Assembly: GCA_946411565.1 (NCBI GenBank)
Contig: CAMKEM010000001.1
Span: forward strand, 62,001-126,000
DNA length: 64,000 nucleotides
Source of the DNA: an uncultured Prevotellaceae bacterium
Lineage (GTDB): Bacteria; Bacteroidota; Bacteroidia; Bacteroidales; Bacteroidaceae
Direction of reading: 5' to 3'
Position numbers and translations under genes: made by a program. This document shows, piece by piece, positions 18,701-26,795 of this stretch. The notes under the pieces were generated by a model, which worked only from the letters and a program-made list of their open reading frames with translations, ran no database searches and was not told the DNA's origin. How positions within the stretch are numbered: the first letter of the stretch is position 1; every line of letters begins with the position of its first letter.

Positions 18701-20542
18701 ATGCCAACGCTTGTCATCATAGAACTTATGCTGACGCTGATCCTGAGCATGAGCATAGTTGTTCTCACCAAAGAGACTTGGCTTTGGCTTTCTACCTTCT
18801 ACCACATTTACAGTCTCACCATAGAAGAACTGGTTAACATATTCCTTCTTAACTTGCTGTCCATTCTCGTAAACGAAGTTGTCATTTTCATCTTTCAAGT
18901 AATAAGAATTAGGCATATATGAATATATCCAGCCATTACATGAGATATCAAACATGAAACGAGGCCTCTCTACTATATTGTCAGCTTTCTTGAAACGCTC
19001 ATTACTGAACATACAGAACATAGATCCACGCTCAAGTGGGAGTTCATAGTCAACAGCCACCCTACCATTTACCCAGAAGCCAATAGTAGCAGCCCTCTGA
19101 CCAACCTCCGCATTATTTATCTGACCAAGTTTTTGCTGTTCTTCATTTGTCAGAACGTATCTAAGGAAATTCTCAGACTTACTTGCCGTATATTCATTAG
19201 GATTTACCGCAAGATTCTGATAATAGTTTCCAAATACATCATCATGCAGTATTCTACCCTTGCCTCCATAGAGATAGAACTCACCTTGCTGATCTTGCGT
19301 AGGCTCCCCTTCAGGTGCATTTGAAGTTCCATCAGGGTTATCCACAACCCTGATAAGCTTACCATTTGTCACATCCTCAAAATCAAGATGATATATTCTA
19401 TTTTTCGTAGCATCAACACCAGAATATACCAAAGTTGCAGTTGGCCAAATTACACCATTAGATATATGAGCATCCTCTATCGTTATTGTACGAGGGTTTG
19501 CATTAGTATTTACAGCCCCCCACTTGGTGAGTTCCCACTTATATCCTAAATTTGCTTTATATACTACCTTATCTCCCTTACCAACAACAGTTCCTTCTGA
19601 CAAAACCCAACCCTCTGGGGTTGAAATACTTACAGAACAATTCTTAGGACCATATTCTGTTGTATAGTCAATAGTATAACCTACTCTTGCCAATCCAACA
19701 GGATCTTTGGCTGTAAAGTTTGTCAACTGTGTACGATCTACTGAGAAATACACCCAAATAGAGCCGTTCACACTATTATTTATTGCATATTTATCATATT
19801 CGTATGCATAAACGTAAACTCTCGCATTATCACGATGCATTACTGCATAGACACGAATCTTGCCATTGTAATTTGAAACCTTGACACTAACCTGAGCATA
19901 TTCCATATCAGTAAGGAACTGCCCCCATTGATCATCAGTTTCAAGAGAGCTCAGTTCTCCATTATCTTGCTTGATATAGACTGCGGTTGTTTCATAATTA
20001 GCCCAGAAATCATCATTTGGCGTGATATGCTTTCTAACACATGGTGCCAGATTCATATAGAAATAGTCCTTTCTGTTTCCCCAATCGGTTCTATATGAAC
20101 TTGAGGCCCACATAACCCAATTGAAATAGCGCTCAGAAAGTCCACGTCTTCTATTATTCCTAAATGTAAACTCACGCTGTTCGCCTTGTTTGATCTCGAA
20201 ACTTTTGGAGAAGACATTATTCACCTCTACCATTTTTTTACCAGAGCCAATGGTTCTATCACCCTCCACTTCTGCCCAATCAGCACGAAGAGTAATATTA
20301 CGAGTCGGCTTGAATATATCACCAACATAGCCTATCAAATTATCTCCATCATACCATCCAGTTAAAAACATATCGTTTTTAGTTGAATTTGGAAGCTTGA
20401 TTTCGCCAGTAGTACTAATATCCGTACAAGCAGAACCACCATTCTCGTCAAAAGTGACATTGTACGACCAAACATTAATCGTACTCAATAGCATTACCGT
20501 TACGAGGGTAATAAACCTGATTTTGTTGCAATTGTGTATCAT
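15755..20542 (-). CDS. Giant multidomain cell-surface protein with LamG-like lectin domain
   Basis: This 1595-residue protein has a signal peptide (1-26), then an InlB/Listeria-Bacteroides-type repeat (about 27-90, FDENGG...TGWYDGDNLIGYVGD). A concanavalin/LamG-like region covers about 425-710, ending YDDISIYSVALTQEQI. A bacterial Ig-like (Big_2) region with SSSAPRVAYVNQEGKVTL lies around 940-1025. The C-terminal tail ends GVYVVNGKKYVVK, like the neighbouring lyase. No catalytic domain was recognised. The layout suggests a surface adhesin or carbohydrate-binding protein, and its position before the pectate lyase suggests a pectin-related role, which is inference. No frameshift is seen. Confidence 0.75.
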   Translation of the reverse strand: MIHNCNKIRFITLVTVMLLSTINVWSYNVTFDENGGSACTDISTTGEIKLPNSTKNDMFLTGWYDGDNLIGYVGDIFKPTRNITLRADWAEVEGDRTIGSGKKMVEVNNVFSKSFEIKQGEQREFTFRNNRRRGLSERYFNWVMWASSSYRTDWGNRKDYFYMNLAPCVRKHITPNDDFWANYETTAVYIKQDNGELSSLETDDQWGQFLTDMEYAQVSVKVSNYNGKIRVYAVMHRDNARVYVYAYEYDKYAINNSVNGSIWVYFSVDRTQLTNFTAKDPVGLARVGYTIDYTTEYGPKNCSVSISTPEGWVLSEGTVVGKGDKVVYKANLGYKWELTKWGAVNTNANPRTITIEDAHISNGVIWPTATLVYSGVDATKNRIYHLDFEDVTNGKLIRVVDNPDGTSNAPEGEPTQDQQGEFYLYGGKGRILHDDVFGNYYQNLAVNPNEYTASKSENFLRYVLTNEEQQKLGQINNAEVGQRAATIGFWVNGRVAVDYELPLERGSMFCMFSNERFKKADNIVERPRFMFDISCNGWIYSYMPNSYYLKDENDNFVYENGQQVKKEYVNQFFYGETVNVVEGRKPKPSLFGENNYAHAQDQRQHKFYDDKRWHYVTYVATEDLKKVTMYLDGEKTGELDTRTLGDMQLFEENGDYPGRVWYLRNIVLGGFTPHGLFFEKQYYSDAALAYDDISIYSVALTQEQIVDIVNAKGYSATPKEWHFTEALKASGISENPLGTNWGTPNNGVYVLNNTITKTELPANGHTVFSTEGLKFSTGTGSICVDLKNGCVGLTKGAEIYIPNIAKGENVYFVAKSNDPVNYPLDHYDLYPINDPCNLYTRGVSLYGGEGKEDFSVFTAYKNNTNDPYGFRVYQHNSRDINGNNHNVHSNKNVLWLSDILISPYSLVYTSNADKLKTNYINTENRTTTVLHIDVESNGIDIPNPKLPYLILTKGASKVVSLSDYREGNNYGNPYIRYSSSAPRVAYVNQEGKVTLTGLAGYATIKAELVFGNIHDGVISTAYTIRVTEKNKTYVAQNESGSSTSVYGVGNQFTVKANDGSDAITMTMGGWAYTDSYAGTNGDVEDSWSNGYGFLHDEDIESIDGITTASEGNQNATSESYLQKDENGEIISYGGYAPVDESEANSTPWTLPSRGAYLKFEPNKAGVLSVYVLQNGNLHKSNGSQNYSDLIKWRPVYVADETGAVVKDIRVVTNSKISENDNYFREGRRRAQFIEDEEGTYNQNLRDALVDLRDSQHDRFELLINNWENAGWKQKVIETGDGGYMVMSKGIVRYTFNVYPGKTYYIFSNHTKIAYSGYHFEEGKLINMNGFETDPVRNVVSGGEIVFEDKMNDGSYTQPSFPIGEDLTPVTYNRKFTADTWGSICLPFSMSSKQVNEVFGEGTAMVLLKNIRDNGKIELIWHTNQDIIAGYPYFILPKKTITGFSKVNVHFESTSPSFVVSSNGETYEINGVYDYKPNYPYVFEGNFVTTMLPAGTYVMSNAGAFSKLNKNMEVKPFRAYIRCLNVAQAKPLTTMDIDDFEGETTSMEEILQDNGIILESSDIYGVNGLKVRSNTHSLEGLSKGVYVVNGKKYVVK

Positions 20543-20661
20543 AACAGTATTCCTAATTTAAATTCAGACCGTATTGTGTAAAATAAGTGCTGAAGGTTAA
20601 TAATAAGTGTAATATAGTGTTATTTCCTACTCCCTTATAGGGAGATGGTATTGCTTGAGTG

Positions 20662-20693
20662 CAAAATTAATAATTTTCCTGATAAAACAATGC
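20662..20693 (-). promoter_or_regulatory. Promoter of the large surface-protein gene
   Basis: Minus-strand TAATTTTG (complement of 20662-20669) is preceded by a TTG-containing -33 region about 20 bp away. Transcription would start about 110 bp before the ATG. The leader includes a small CTCCC/GGGAG hairpin near 20630-20645. Confidence 0.6.
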
Positions 20694-20840
20694 TTTTGTC
20701 TGGATTTTAACACATTTTTTTCGAGTAAAACGTCTCTAAAGAATGGATTTTAACGAATTTGTGGAAATTACAACTATATATTTGGAATAAACAACCAATA
20801 AGAACAACAACACCTTCGTACAAAAAACTTTAAGTTCGTT

Positions 20841-20994
20841 CCATAAACTTCGTGATCACTACATCCGAAACTCTTAAGTAGAAACTCTGTTGTCTCTCCG
20901 TACCAAACTCGGTGTAAAATCGCTCTCTCACCGACTTTGCACCGACTTTGCACCGACTTTGGTACGGAGGATCATCGGAGGATGATAGGAGGAA
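20841..20994. repeat. 11-bp-phased array P2 (14 rows), with three exact CACCGACTTTG copies
   Basis: The region reads as 14 rows of 11 bp beginning at 20841. CACCGACTTTG is repeated exactly three times (20929-20961), and GGAGGA recurs at 20966, 20977 and 20988. A YCG-type triplet sits at the same row position in eight rows from 20896 on. A 19-bp dyad with one mismatch joins 20896-20914 to 20951-20969. It fills the gap between the ATPase 3' end and the surface-protein promoter. It shares rows with P1 and its right end with the 46.8 kb array. Confidence 0.8.
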
Positions 20995-21006
20995 GAACCT
21001 TTTCAG

Positions 21007-23658
21007 TTACTTGGAAAAAAGACGGACAATCTCACCAAAAACGAGGATGAGAGAGGTGCCGAGAATGATGATCAGCCAGTCGGTAATACAGATTGGCGAA
21101 ACATTGAAGAAGTCAGGAAAAAGGTTCATAATGGCTATCTGCCCAAAGAAGATAGCAGCAGCAATTCCCATAAAGCCCTTACAACCTTTGAGTCGCCAAG
21201 CTGACTGTCCCGTACTGAATGCGCGGGCATTAAACAGATTCCAGAACTGGAACATAACGAAGAGGGTGAAGATGCGGCCTCTGCCCTCTTCCCCCATAGA
21301 CTGGGAGTAAGAATCAAGAAGGGAGGTCATTTCAGGAGCACCTTTCAAGAGATAGGCAAAGAGTACGGCAAACATGAAACCGCCTGTGAGGAAGATAGAT
21401 AGCATCATCTTCTTGCTGATGATGAAAGAACGACGATTGCGTGGAGCATCGTACATTACGCTTTTCGTATGAGGCAGAGAAGCAAGTGCCATAGCTGCAA
21501 AAGTATCCATGATAAGGTTCACCCACAGCATCTGCGTTACTGTCAGTGGCGACTCTGTACCCATGAATGCACCGGCAAGCACAATAAGACATGCAGCCAC
21601 ATTAACAGTAAGTTGGAAAAGTATGAAACGCTGGATGTTCTGATAGAGTGACCTACCCCACATCACAGCCCTTCCGATAGAAGAGAACGAGTTATCAATA
21701 ATGGTAATATCAGAAGCCTCTTTTGCCACAGAAGTTCCATCGCCCATCGACAAACCAACATGAGCCGCCTTAAGCGCAGGTGCATCATTAGTGCCATCGC
21801 CTGTTACAGCAACCACATCGCCAAGACTCTGGAGGGTTTCAACAAGGCGTTTCTTGTCGAGAGGGCGAGCACGGGAGATGATTAAAGACCCCTTTCTGTC
21901 CTGCGGACATCTTTCCCCGTGGAGGGGAAAGAGGCTGGCGCTTAACGTACCCTTACAAAATTCCTTTACTTCTTCATCTGAAAGGGCAGCAAATTCTGGT
22001 CCAGTGATGATATTTGGATTCTCCAAACCTATCTGACGAGCAATTTCCTTAGCAGTAGCAGGAGTATCACCAGTAACGATATTGATACGGATTCCTGCAT
22101 GGAGGCATTCCTCAATAGCCGCAGGGACATCATCACGCACAGGGTCAGAGATAGCGGCTATACCCAGGAATTTCTTTCCAATAGCAAAGCCAAGGGTACG
22201 CATACCTTTCGACTGATATTCAAGGAGTTTTGCCTCTATATCTGTTCGTGGAGCTGCAAAATCATCACACATATCCATAACAATCTCTGGAGCACCCTTT
22301 ATTAGCTCTCCACGCTCTATGGTAGTCGCCATATATTTTCTCTCCGTAGAAAACGGTACTTCTTCCAAAACCTTGGCATCTGCACGAAGTTGGGTATAAT
22401 CCACACCTTTATCACGAAGATAAAGAAGGAGAGCACCTTCCGTGGGATTGCCGAGGATAGTCTCATTTCCTTCAGAATCTACACCTATGATAGCGGTTGA
22501 GTTGATAGCCATATTGAGCTTCATATCTTCCCCAAACTCAGGGAAGACCTCAGAGACCTGCATCTTGTTCTGGGTGAGCGTGCCAGTCTTATCTGTACAG
22601 ATAACGGTAGTTGCACCCATAGTCTCGCAAGCGTGCATCTTACGAACTAAATTATTGGTTTTCAGCATCCTTCGCATGGAGAGGGCGAGAGAAAGACTAA
22701 CCGCCATCGGCAATCCTTCAGGAACGGCACACACCACAAGCGTTACGGCAATCATCAACGACTGGAGAGCGTAAGGAAGGAACTGCGGATCAGATATAGA
22801 GGCATTACCTGTATGCAAATATGCAATAATACGCCCCACAAAGACAAGGATTCCAATAATATAGCTTGCCACGGAAATAACGAATCCCAAACGGTCGAAC
22901 TGTTCATCAAGTGGAGTCTTGACATTATCCGTTATCTGGGCAGCCGTAAATACCTTTCCGTTCTCCGTCTTATCGCCAACGGCAAAGACACGACACACAC
23001 AATGGCCTTCCATAACCTTTGTACCACGCATCACATGATTTGAAGGGAAAGTTGCATTAGTATCAAACTCAGCCTCATTTACAGTCTTATGACATATAGG
23101 CTCACCCGTAAGCGTTGATTCATCAATACTTAATGAGGTTGCCTCGAGCAGTTCACAATCAGCAGGTACTTCCTCACCTGTTGAGAGCATAAGGACATCG
23201 CCTACAACAATATCACGACGAGGAATAGCCACAACCTTTTCCTTACCATCTATGGAACGGATAACTTTGACAGGCTCATCATCATTCACCTGATTGAGAA
23301 TTTCAAACTCACGGTTAGCCTTTACCTCAAAATAAAAAGAAATACCTGTGGCGAGAACAATCGCTATAATAATACCGACAGGCTCAAAGAACACCTTCGC
23401 ATCATACGAAGCCTCGAGTCCGAGCCAACCGTAATATTCAGAAAAAGAGATAAAACTAGACAGAAGGGCGGCAATCTCGAGGATGAAGACAAGGCTATCG
23501 CCATTCTCCCATCCTGGAATGAGATGACCTAAAGGACCAGTAAGAGTCTGGACGAACTGTTTCCAGAGTGATTCTTTCTCTGGAGGTGTGAGTATGTTGG
23601 CACCGTGCTCTTTACGAGACGCGATGACTTGAGATTCATTGAGAACTGAGTATTTCAT
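21007..23658 (-). CDS. Calcium-type P-type ATPase with a repeat-encoded insert
   Basis: This 883-residue P2-type cation ATPase probably exports calcium from the cytoplasm. It has the N-terminal cation-ATPase domain, the actuator motif LTGEP, the membrane motif PEGLPMAVSLSLA, the phosphorylation site DKTGTLT (D356) and the hinge TGDGTNDAPALKAAHVG. About 21 residues (570-592, TLSASLFPLHGERCPQDRKG) between the TGDTPATA and SRARP segments of the P domain have no counterpart in the family as I know it. They coincide with a palindromic DNA repeat. A -7 box TAATTTTG (complement of 23667-23674) sits so near the ATG that the mRNA may be almost leaderless. Confidence 0.92.
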   Translation of the reverse strand: MKYSVLNESQVIASRKEHGANILTPPEKESLWKQFVQTLTGPLGHLIPGWENGDSLVFILEIAALLSSFISFSEYYGWLGLEASYDAKVFFEPVGIIIAIVLATGISFYFEVKANREFEILNQVNDDEPVKVIRSIDGKEKVVAIPRRDIVVGDVLMLSTGEEVPADCELLEATSLSIDESTLTGEPICHKTVNEAEFDTNATFPSNHVMRGTKVMEGHCVCRVFAVGDKTENGKVFTAAQITDNVKTPLDEQFDRLGFVISVASYIIGILVFVGRIIAYLHTGNASISDPQFLPYALQSLMIAVTLVVCAVPEGLPMAVSLSLALSMRRMLKTNNLVRKMHACETMGATTVICTDKTGTLTQNKMQVSEVFPEFGEDMKLNMAINSTAIIGVDSEGNETILGNPTEGALLLYLRDKGVDYTQLRADAKVLEEVPFSTERKYMATTIERGELIKGAPEIVMDMCDDFAAPRTDIEAKLLEYQSKGMRTLGFAIGKKFLGIAAISDPVRDDVPAAIEECLHAGIRINIVTGDTPATAKEIARQIGLENPNIITGPEFAALSDEEVKEFCKGTLSASLFPLHGERCPQDRKGSLIISRARPLDKKRLVETLQSLGDVVAVTGDGTNDAPALKAAHVGLSMGDGTSVAKEASDITIIDNSFSSIGRAVMWGRSLYQNIQRFILFQLTVNVAACLIVLAGAFMGTESPLTVTQMLWVNLIMDTFAAMALASLPHTKSVMYDAPRNRRSFIISKKMMLSIFLTGGFMFAVLFAYLLKGAPEMTSLLDSYSQSMGEEGRGRIFTLFVMFQFWNLFNARAFSTGQSAWRLKGCKGFMGIAAAIFFGQIAIMNLFPDFFNVSPICITDWLIIILGTSLILVFGEIVRLFSK
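21884..21949. repeat. In-frame palindromic repeat inside the P-type ATPase gene
   Basis: This 66-bp stretch contains two palindromes, GTCCTGCGGAC and CCCCGTGGAGGGG flanked by CTTT/AAAG. It has the same two-hairpin layout as the intergenic GC-rich repeats and shares the inner hairpin sequence with the copy at 45.2 kb. Its length is a multiple of three and the frame stays open. Confidence 0.7.
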
Positions 23659-23766
23659 TGCGACTGCAAAATTACAATATTATATAGGATTGAGAAAAAG
23701 AAATTACTTAAAAATGATGAAAGTGGGGAAAATAAGGGGTAGAAAAGAAGTTTTTGCGCATTTTTC

Positions 23767-23797
23767 TTTGTCAATTCGGGAAATATTAGTACCTTTG
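23767..23797 (+). promoter_or_regulatory. Consensus promoter directly abutting the DUF177 start codon
   Basis: TTTG at 23767-23770, a 19-bp spacer, then TACCTTTG at 23790-23797 is a complete match to the Bacteroidetes promoter. The ATG lies at 23805, only 7 bp after the -7 box, so the predicted transcript is leaderless or has a leader of a base or two. Confidence 0.8.
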
Positions 23798-23804
23798 CAG
23801 CCAA

Positions 23805-24332
23805 ATGTTCAGTTTAGAAACCCTAAAGATTGACTTAAAATCACTCAATGACAGCTCTATAGAGCGTAATTGGGAGCTTTGCGACGACTATTTCGAAGCA
23901 CTTGAAGATGCAGAGATTAGGAGTGGCAAGGTTTCTGTTTGTATGTCTTTGCAGAAGACTGCAGACAGTTTTGCACTTAGCATAAAGTCTGAGGGGTTCG
24001 TCATTGTGACCTGTGACAGATGTCTTGATGACATGGAGCAGCCTATTGCTCAGGAGTCACAGTTCTTGGTGAAACTTGGCATTGAAAACAGCGAAGATGA
24101 TGAAGTCATTACCGTGGACGAGAACGAAGGAATACTCGACTTGGCATGGCTCATCTATGAATCAATAGCACTGGCGGTACCCATTAAGCACGTACATGCA
24201 CCTGGTAAATGCAATGCTGCGATGACAGAAAAGCTCAATGAGTTGTCAGCCACCCGAAGTGGTGATGAGACCGAAAGTAAAGCCGTTGATCCACGCTGGG
24301 CAAAGCTCGCCGAGTTAAAACTCGGCAAATGA
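23805..24332 (+). CDS. DUF177 (YceD-family) protein
   Basis: This 175-residue protein of the DUF177/YceD family sits upstream of rpmF in many bacteria and is linked to 23S rRNA or ribosome maturation; its biochemical role is not settled. The CDRCL motif (about residue 70, VTCDRCLDDM) is the family hallmark, and a downstream Cys is present near the C-terminus (PGKCNAA). It heads a conserved run with rpmF and fabH, 88 bp before rpmF. Its ATG lies immediately after a perfect promoter. Confidence 0.9.
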   Translation: MFSLETLKIDLKSLNDSSIERNWELCDDYFEALEDAEIRSGKVSVCMSLQKTADSFALSIKSEGFVIVTCDRCLDDMEQPIAQESQFLVKLGIENSEDDEVITVDENEGILDLAWLIYESIALAVPIKHVHAPGKCNAAMTEKLNELSATRSGDETESKAVDPRWAKLAELKLGK

Positions 24333-24419
24333 TAATTGAAAATTGATAATTGACAATTACAAAGGCTTGCCAAACATCAAAACAAAAACATCAAATTTAT
24401 TAAAACTTTTTAAAACAAA

Positions 24420-24611
24420 ATGGCACATCCAAAAAGAAGACAGTCAAAGACTCGTACACTCAAGCGTAGAACTCACGACGGAGCAGTAGCACCTACATTG
24501 GCAGTTTGCCCTAACTGTGGCTCATACTATGTTTACCACACAGTATGCCCAACTTGCGGTATGTATCGTGGTAAGGTTGCTATCGTTAAGGAAGAAGAAG
24601 TTGCTGAGTAA
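24420..24611 (+). CDS. rpmF: Large ribosomal subunit protein bL32
   Basis: This 63-residue protein begins MAHPKRRQSKTRTLKRR and has two CxxC pairs (CPNCG and CPTCG), the zinc-binding form of bL32. Its length and position between the DUF177 gene and fabH are typical. The stop is 15 bp before fabH, so the genes are co-transcribed. Confidence 0.97.
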   Translation: MAHPKRRQSKTRTLKRRTHDGAVAPTLAVCPNCGSYYVYHTVCPTCGMYRGKVAIVKEEEVAE

Positions 24612-24626
24612 CTTTCATAATATATA

Positions 24627-25628
24627 ATGGAAAAAATCAATGCTGTAATCACTGGTATTGGTGGATATGTACCTGACTATATCCTCAACAACGAGGAGTT
24701 GTCTCGTATGGTTGACACTAGTGACGAGTGGATTACGACCCGCGTAGGCATCAAAGAGCGTCGCATCCTCACAGAGGAGGGGCTCGGCTCAAGTTACATG
24801 GCTCGCAAGGCCGCTAAGCAGCTGATACAGAAGACTGGCGTTGACGTTGACTCTATCGACTGCGTCATCGTTGCAACGACAACACCTGACTATCGTTTCC
24901 CTTCAAATGCCTCTATCGTAATAGGTAAGCTCGGCATCAAGAACGCTCACGGTTTCGACGTAAGCTGTGCTTGCTGCGGTTTCCTTTACACCGTGGATAT
25001 GGCTTGCACATTCGTGCAGTCTGGCCGCTACAAGAGGGTTATGGTTATTGCCAGCGAAAAGATGTCATCAATGGTTGACTATCAGGATCGTCAGACCTGC
25101 GTGCTCTTCGGTGATGGCGCTGCTGCAGTAATGATCGAGGCAACAACAGAGGAAGGTGTTGGTTACCAGGATTCATTCCTCCGTACAGACGGTCAGGGAC
25201 TTCCATTCCTTCACATGAAGGCTGGTGGCTCTGTTTGCCCTGCATCTCACTACACTGTGGATCATCGTATGCACTACATCTATCAGGAAGGTAGAACCGT
25301 GTATAAGTACGCTGTAACAAGCATGTCAAACGATGTGAAGGAGATAATGCAGCGCAACAACCTTACCGAGGCTGACGTAAACTGGGTTATACCTCACGAA
25401 GCAAATCTGCGTATCATTGAGGCTGTGACAAAGCGCCTCGATATTCCTATGGACAAGGTGATGATCAACATTGAGCGCTATGGTAACACAAGTGCTGCAA
25501 GTATCGCGCTGGCTCTCTGGGACTTCGAGAAGAAGATGAAGAAAGGCGACAACGTCATCCTTACAGCATTCGGCGCAGGCTTCGTTCACGGAGCTTCATT
25601 CCTTAAGTGGGGATACGATCCACAATAA
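24627..25628 (+). CDS. fabH: Beta-ketoacyl-ACP synthase III
   Basis: This 333-residue enzyme condenses acetyl-CoA with malonyl-ACP to start fatty acid synthesis. The catalytic triad is visible: Cys in SCACCGF (about 116), His in VIPHEANLRI and Asn in GNTSAAS. The N-terminal DEWITTRVGIKERR segment is typical of FabH. It follows rpmF in the usual plsX/fabH neighbourhood arrangement, although plsX is absent here. An intrinsic terminator precedes era. Confidence 0.96.
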   Translation: MEKINAVITGIGGYVPDYILNNEELSRMVDTSDEWITTRVGIKERRILTEEGLGSSYMARKAAKQLIQKTGVDVDSIDCVIVATTTPDYRFPSNASIVIGKLGIKNAHGFDVSCACCGFLYTVDMACTFVQSGRYKRVMVIASEKMSSMVDYQDRQTCVLFGDGAAAVMIEATTEEGVGYQDSFLRTDGQGLPFLHMKAGGSVCPASHYTVDHRMHYIYQEGRTVYKYAVTSMSNDVKEIMQRNNLTEADVNWVIPHEANLRIIEAVTKRLDIPMDKVMINIERYGNTSAASIALALWDFEKKMKKGDNVILTAFGAGFVHGASFLKWGYDPQ

Positions 25629-25635
25629 AACGAAA

Positions 25636-25727
25636 AGTGAATAGTGAAAAGTGAAGAATTTAAGTTAGTATTCTTAGCGAATTCATACAAAATCAGATTC
25701 TTCACTTTTAACTCTTAACTCTTCACT
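25636..25727. repeat. AT-rich dyad of AGTGAA/TTCACT words after fabH
   Basis: Arms 25636-25659 and 25697-25727 are imperfectly complementary and built from GTGAAAAGTGAA-like words. They belong to a loose family of such dyads also seen at about 1.1, 44.0 and 57.7 kb. The dyad lies between the fabH stop and its terminator. Confidence 0.55.
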
Positions 25728-25740
25728 AAAAAAATACAAG

Positions 25741-25783
25741 ACGCATCCATTATTCTTACGACAAGGCTGATGGATGCGTTTTT
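25741..25783 (+). terminator. Intrinsic terminator between fabH and era
   Basis: A perfect 10-bp stem (25741-25750 with 25770-25779) closes a 19-nt loop and runs into five T residues. It ends 13 bp before the era ATG, so era probably depends on read-through or on a promoter inside this region. Confidence 0.65.
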
Positions 25784-25796
25784 CAGCTTTTTATAA

Positions 25797-26705
25797 ATGC
25801 ACAAAGCAGGATTTGTAAATATTGTAGGCAACCCAAACGTGGGTAAATCCACTCTGATGAATCAGTTGGTGGGTGAAAGACTTAGTATCGCTACCTTCAA
25901 GGCACAGACAACGCGCCACCGTATAATGGGTATCGTAAACACAGAGGATATGCAGATTGTGTTCTCTGATACTCCAGGCGTGCTCAAGCCAAACTACAAA
26001 CTGCAAGAGTCAATGCTCGCCTTCTCCGAGTCGGCTCTCGTAGATGCCGATGTACTGCTCTACGTTACCGATGTCATAGAAGATCCAGAGAAGAACAAGG
26101 ATTTCCTCGACAAGGTGGCAAAGATGGCAATTCCTGTCATCTTGCTTATCAACAAGATGGATGCTTTGGCTGAACTTGCCAAGGACGGTAAGAACCCAAC
26201 AGAAAGATTAGGTGAGATAGTAGAGCGTTGGCATGGTCTTCTTCCTAAGGCTGAAATCCTTCCTATCTCAGCAAAGAACAAGTTCGGAGTAGATATACTT
26301 CTCAAGCGCATCCACGAACTTCTTCCTGAGTCACCTGCATTTTTCGAAAAGGATCAGCTTACCGACAAACCCGCACGTTTCTTCGTATCAGAAATCATCC
26401 GTGAGAAGATTCTTCTCTACTACGACAAGGAGATTCCTTATTCAGTAGAGGTAAGATGCGAGGCATTCAAGGAAACCGACACAAAGATTCACATCAACGC
26501 CGTGATATATGTGGAAAGAGATTCACAGAAAGGAATCATCATCGGGCATCAGGGCGTTGCAATCAAGAAGGTAAATACCGAGGCACGTAAGGCTCTCGAG
26601 AAATTCTTCGACAAACACGTATTCCTCGAGACCTTCGTGAAAGTAGATAAGGATTGGAGAAGCAACCAGAAGGAACTGGATAGCTTCGGATATAATCCTG
26701 AATAA
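25797..26705 (+). CDS. era: GTPase Era
   Basis: This 302-residue GTPase acts in 16S rRNA maturation and 30S assembly. G motifs [15 protein letters not shown] and NKMD are intact, and the C-terminal KH domain carries GIIIGHQGVAIKKV. Length is standard. It precedes der, an arrangement common in Bacteroidetes. Confidence 0.97.
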   Translation: MHKAGFVNIVGNPNVGKSTLMNQLVGERLSIATFKAQTTRHRIMGIVNTEDMQIVFSDTPGVLKPNYKLQESMLAFSESALVDADVLLYVTDVIEDPEKNKDFLDKVAKMAIPVILLINKMDALAELAKDGKNPTERLGEIVERWHGLLPKAEILPISAKNKFGVDILLKRIHELLPESPAFFEKDQLTDKPARFFVSEIIREKILLYYDKEIPYSVEVRCEAFKETDTKIHINAVIYVERDSQKGIIIGHQGVAIKKVNTEARKALEKFFDKHVFLETFVKVDKDWRSNQKELDSFGYNPE

Positions 26706-26795
26706 ATAGTAAATAATAGTATTAACCCCAGAGTAATATAAACCCAGTTTTATTACTGAGCAAAAATTGAACCCCTAAAGGAGGGGAAATGAAAA

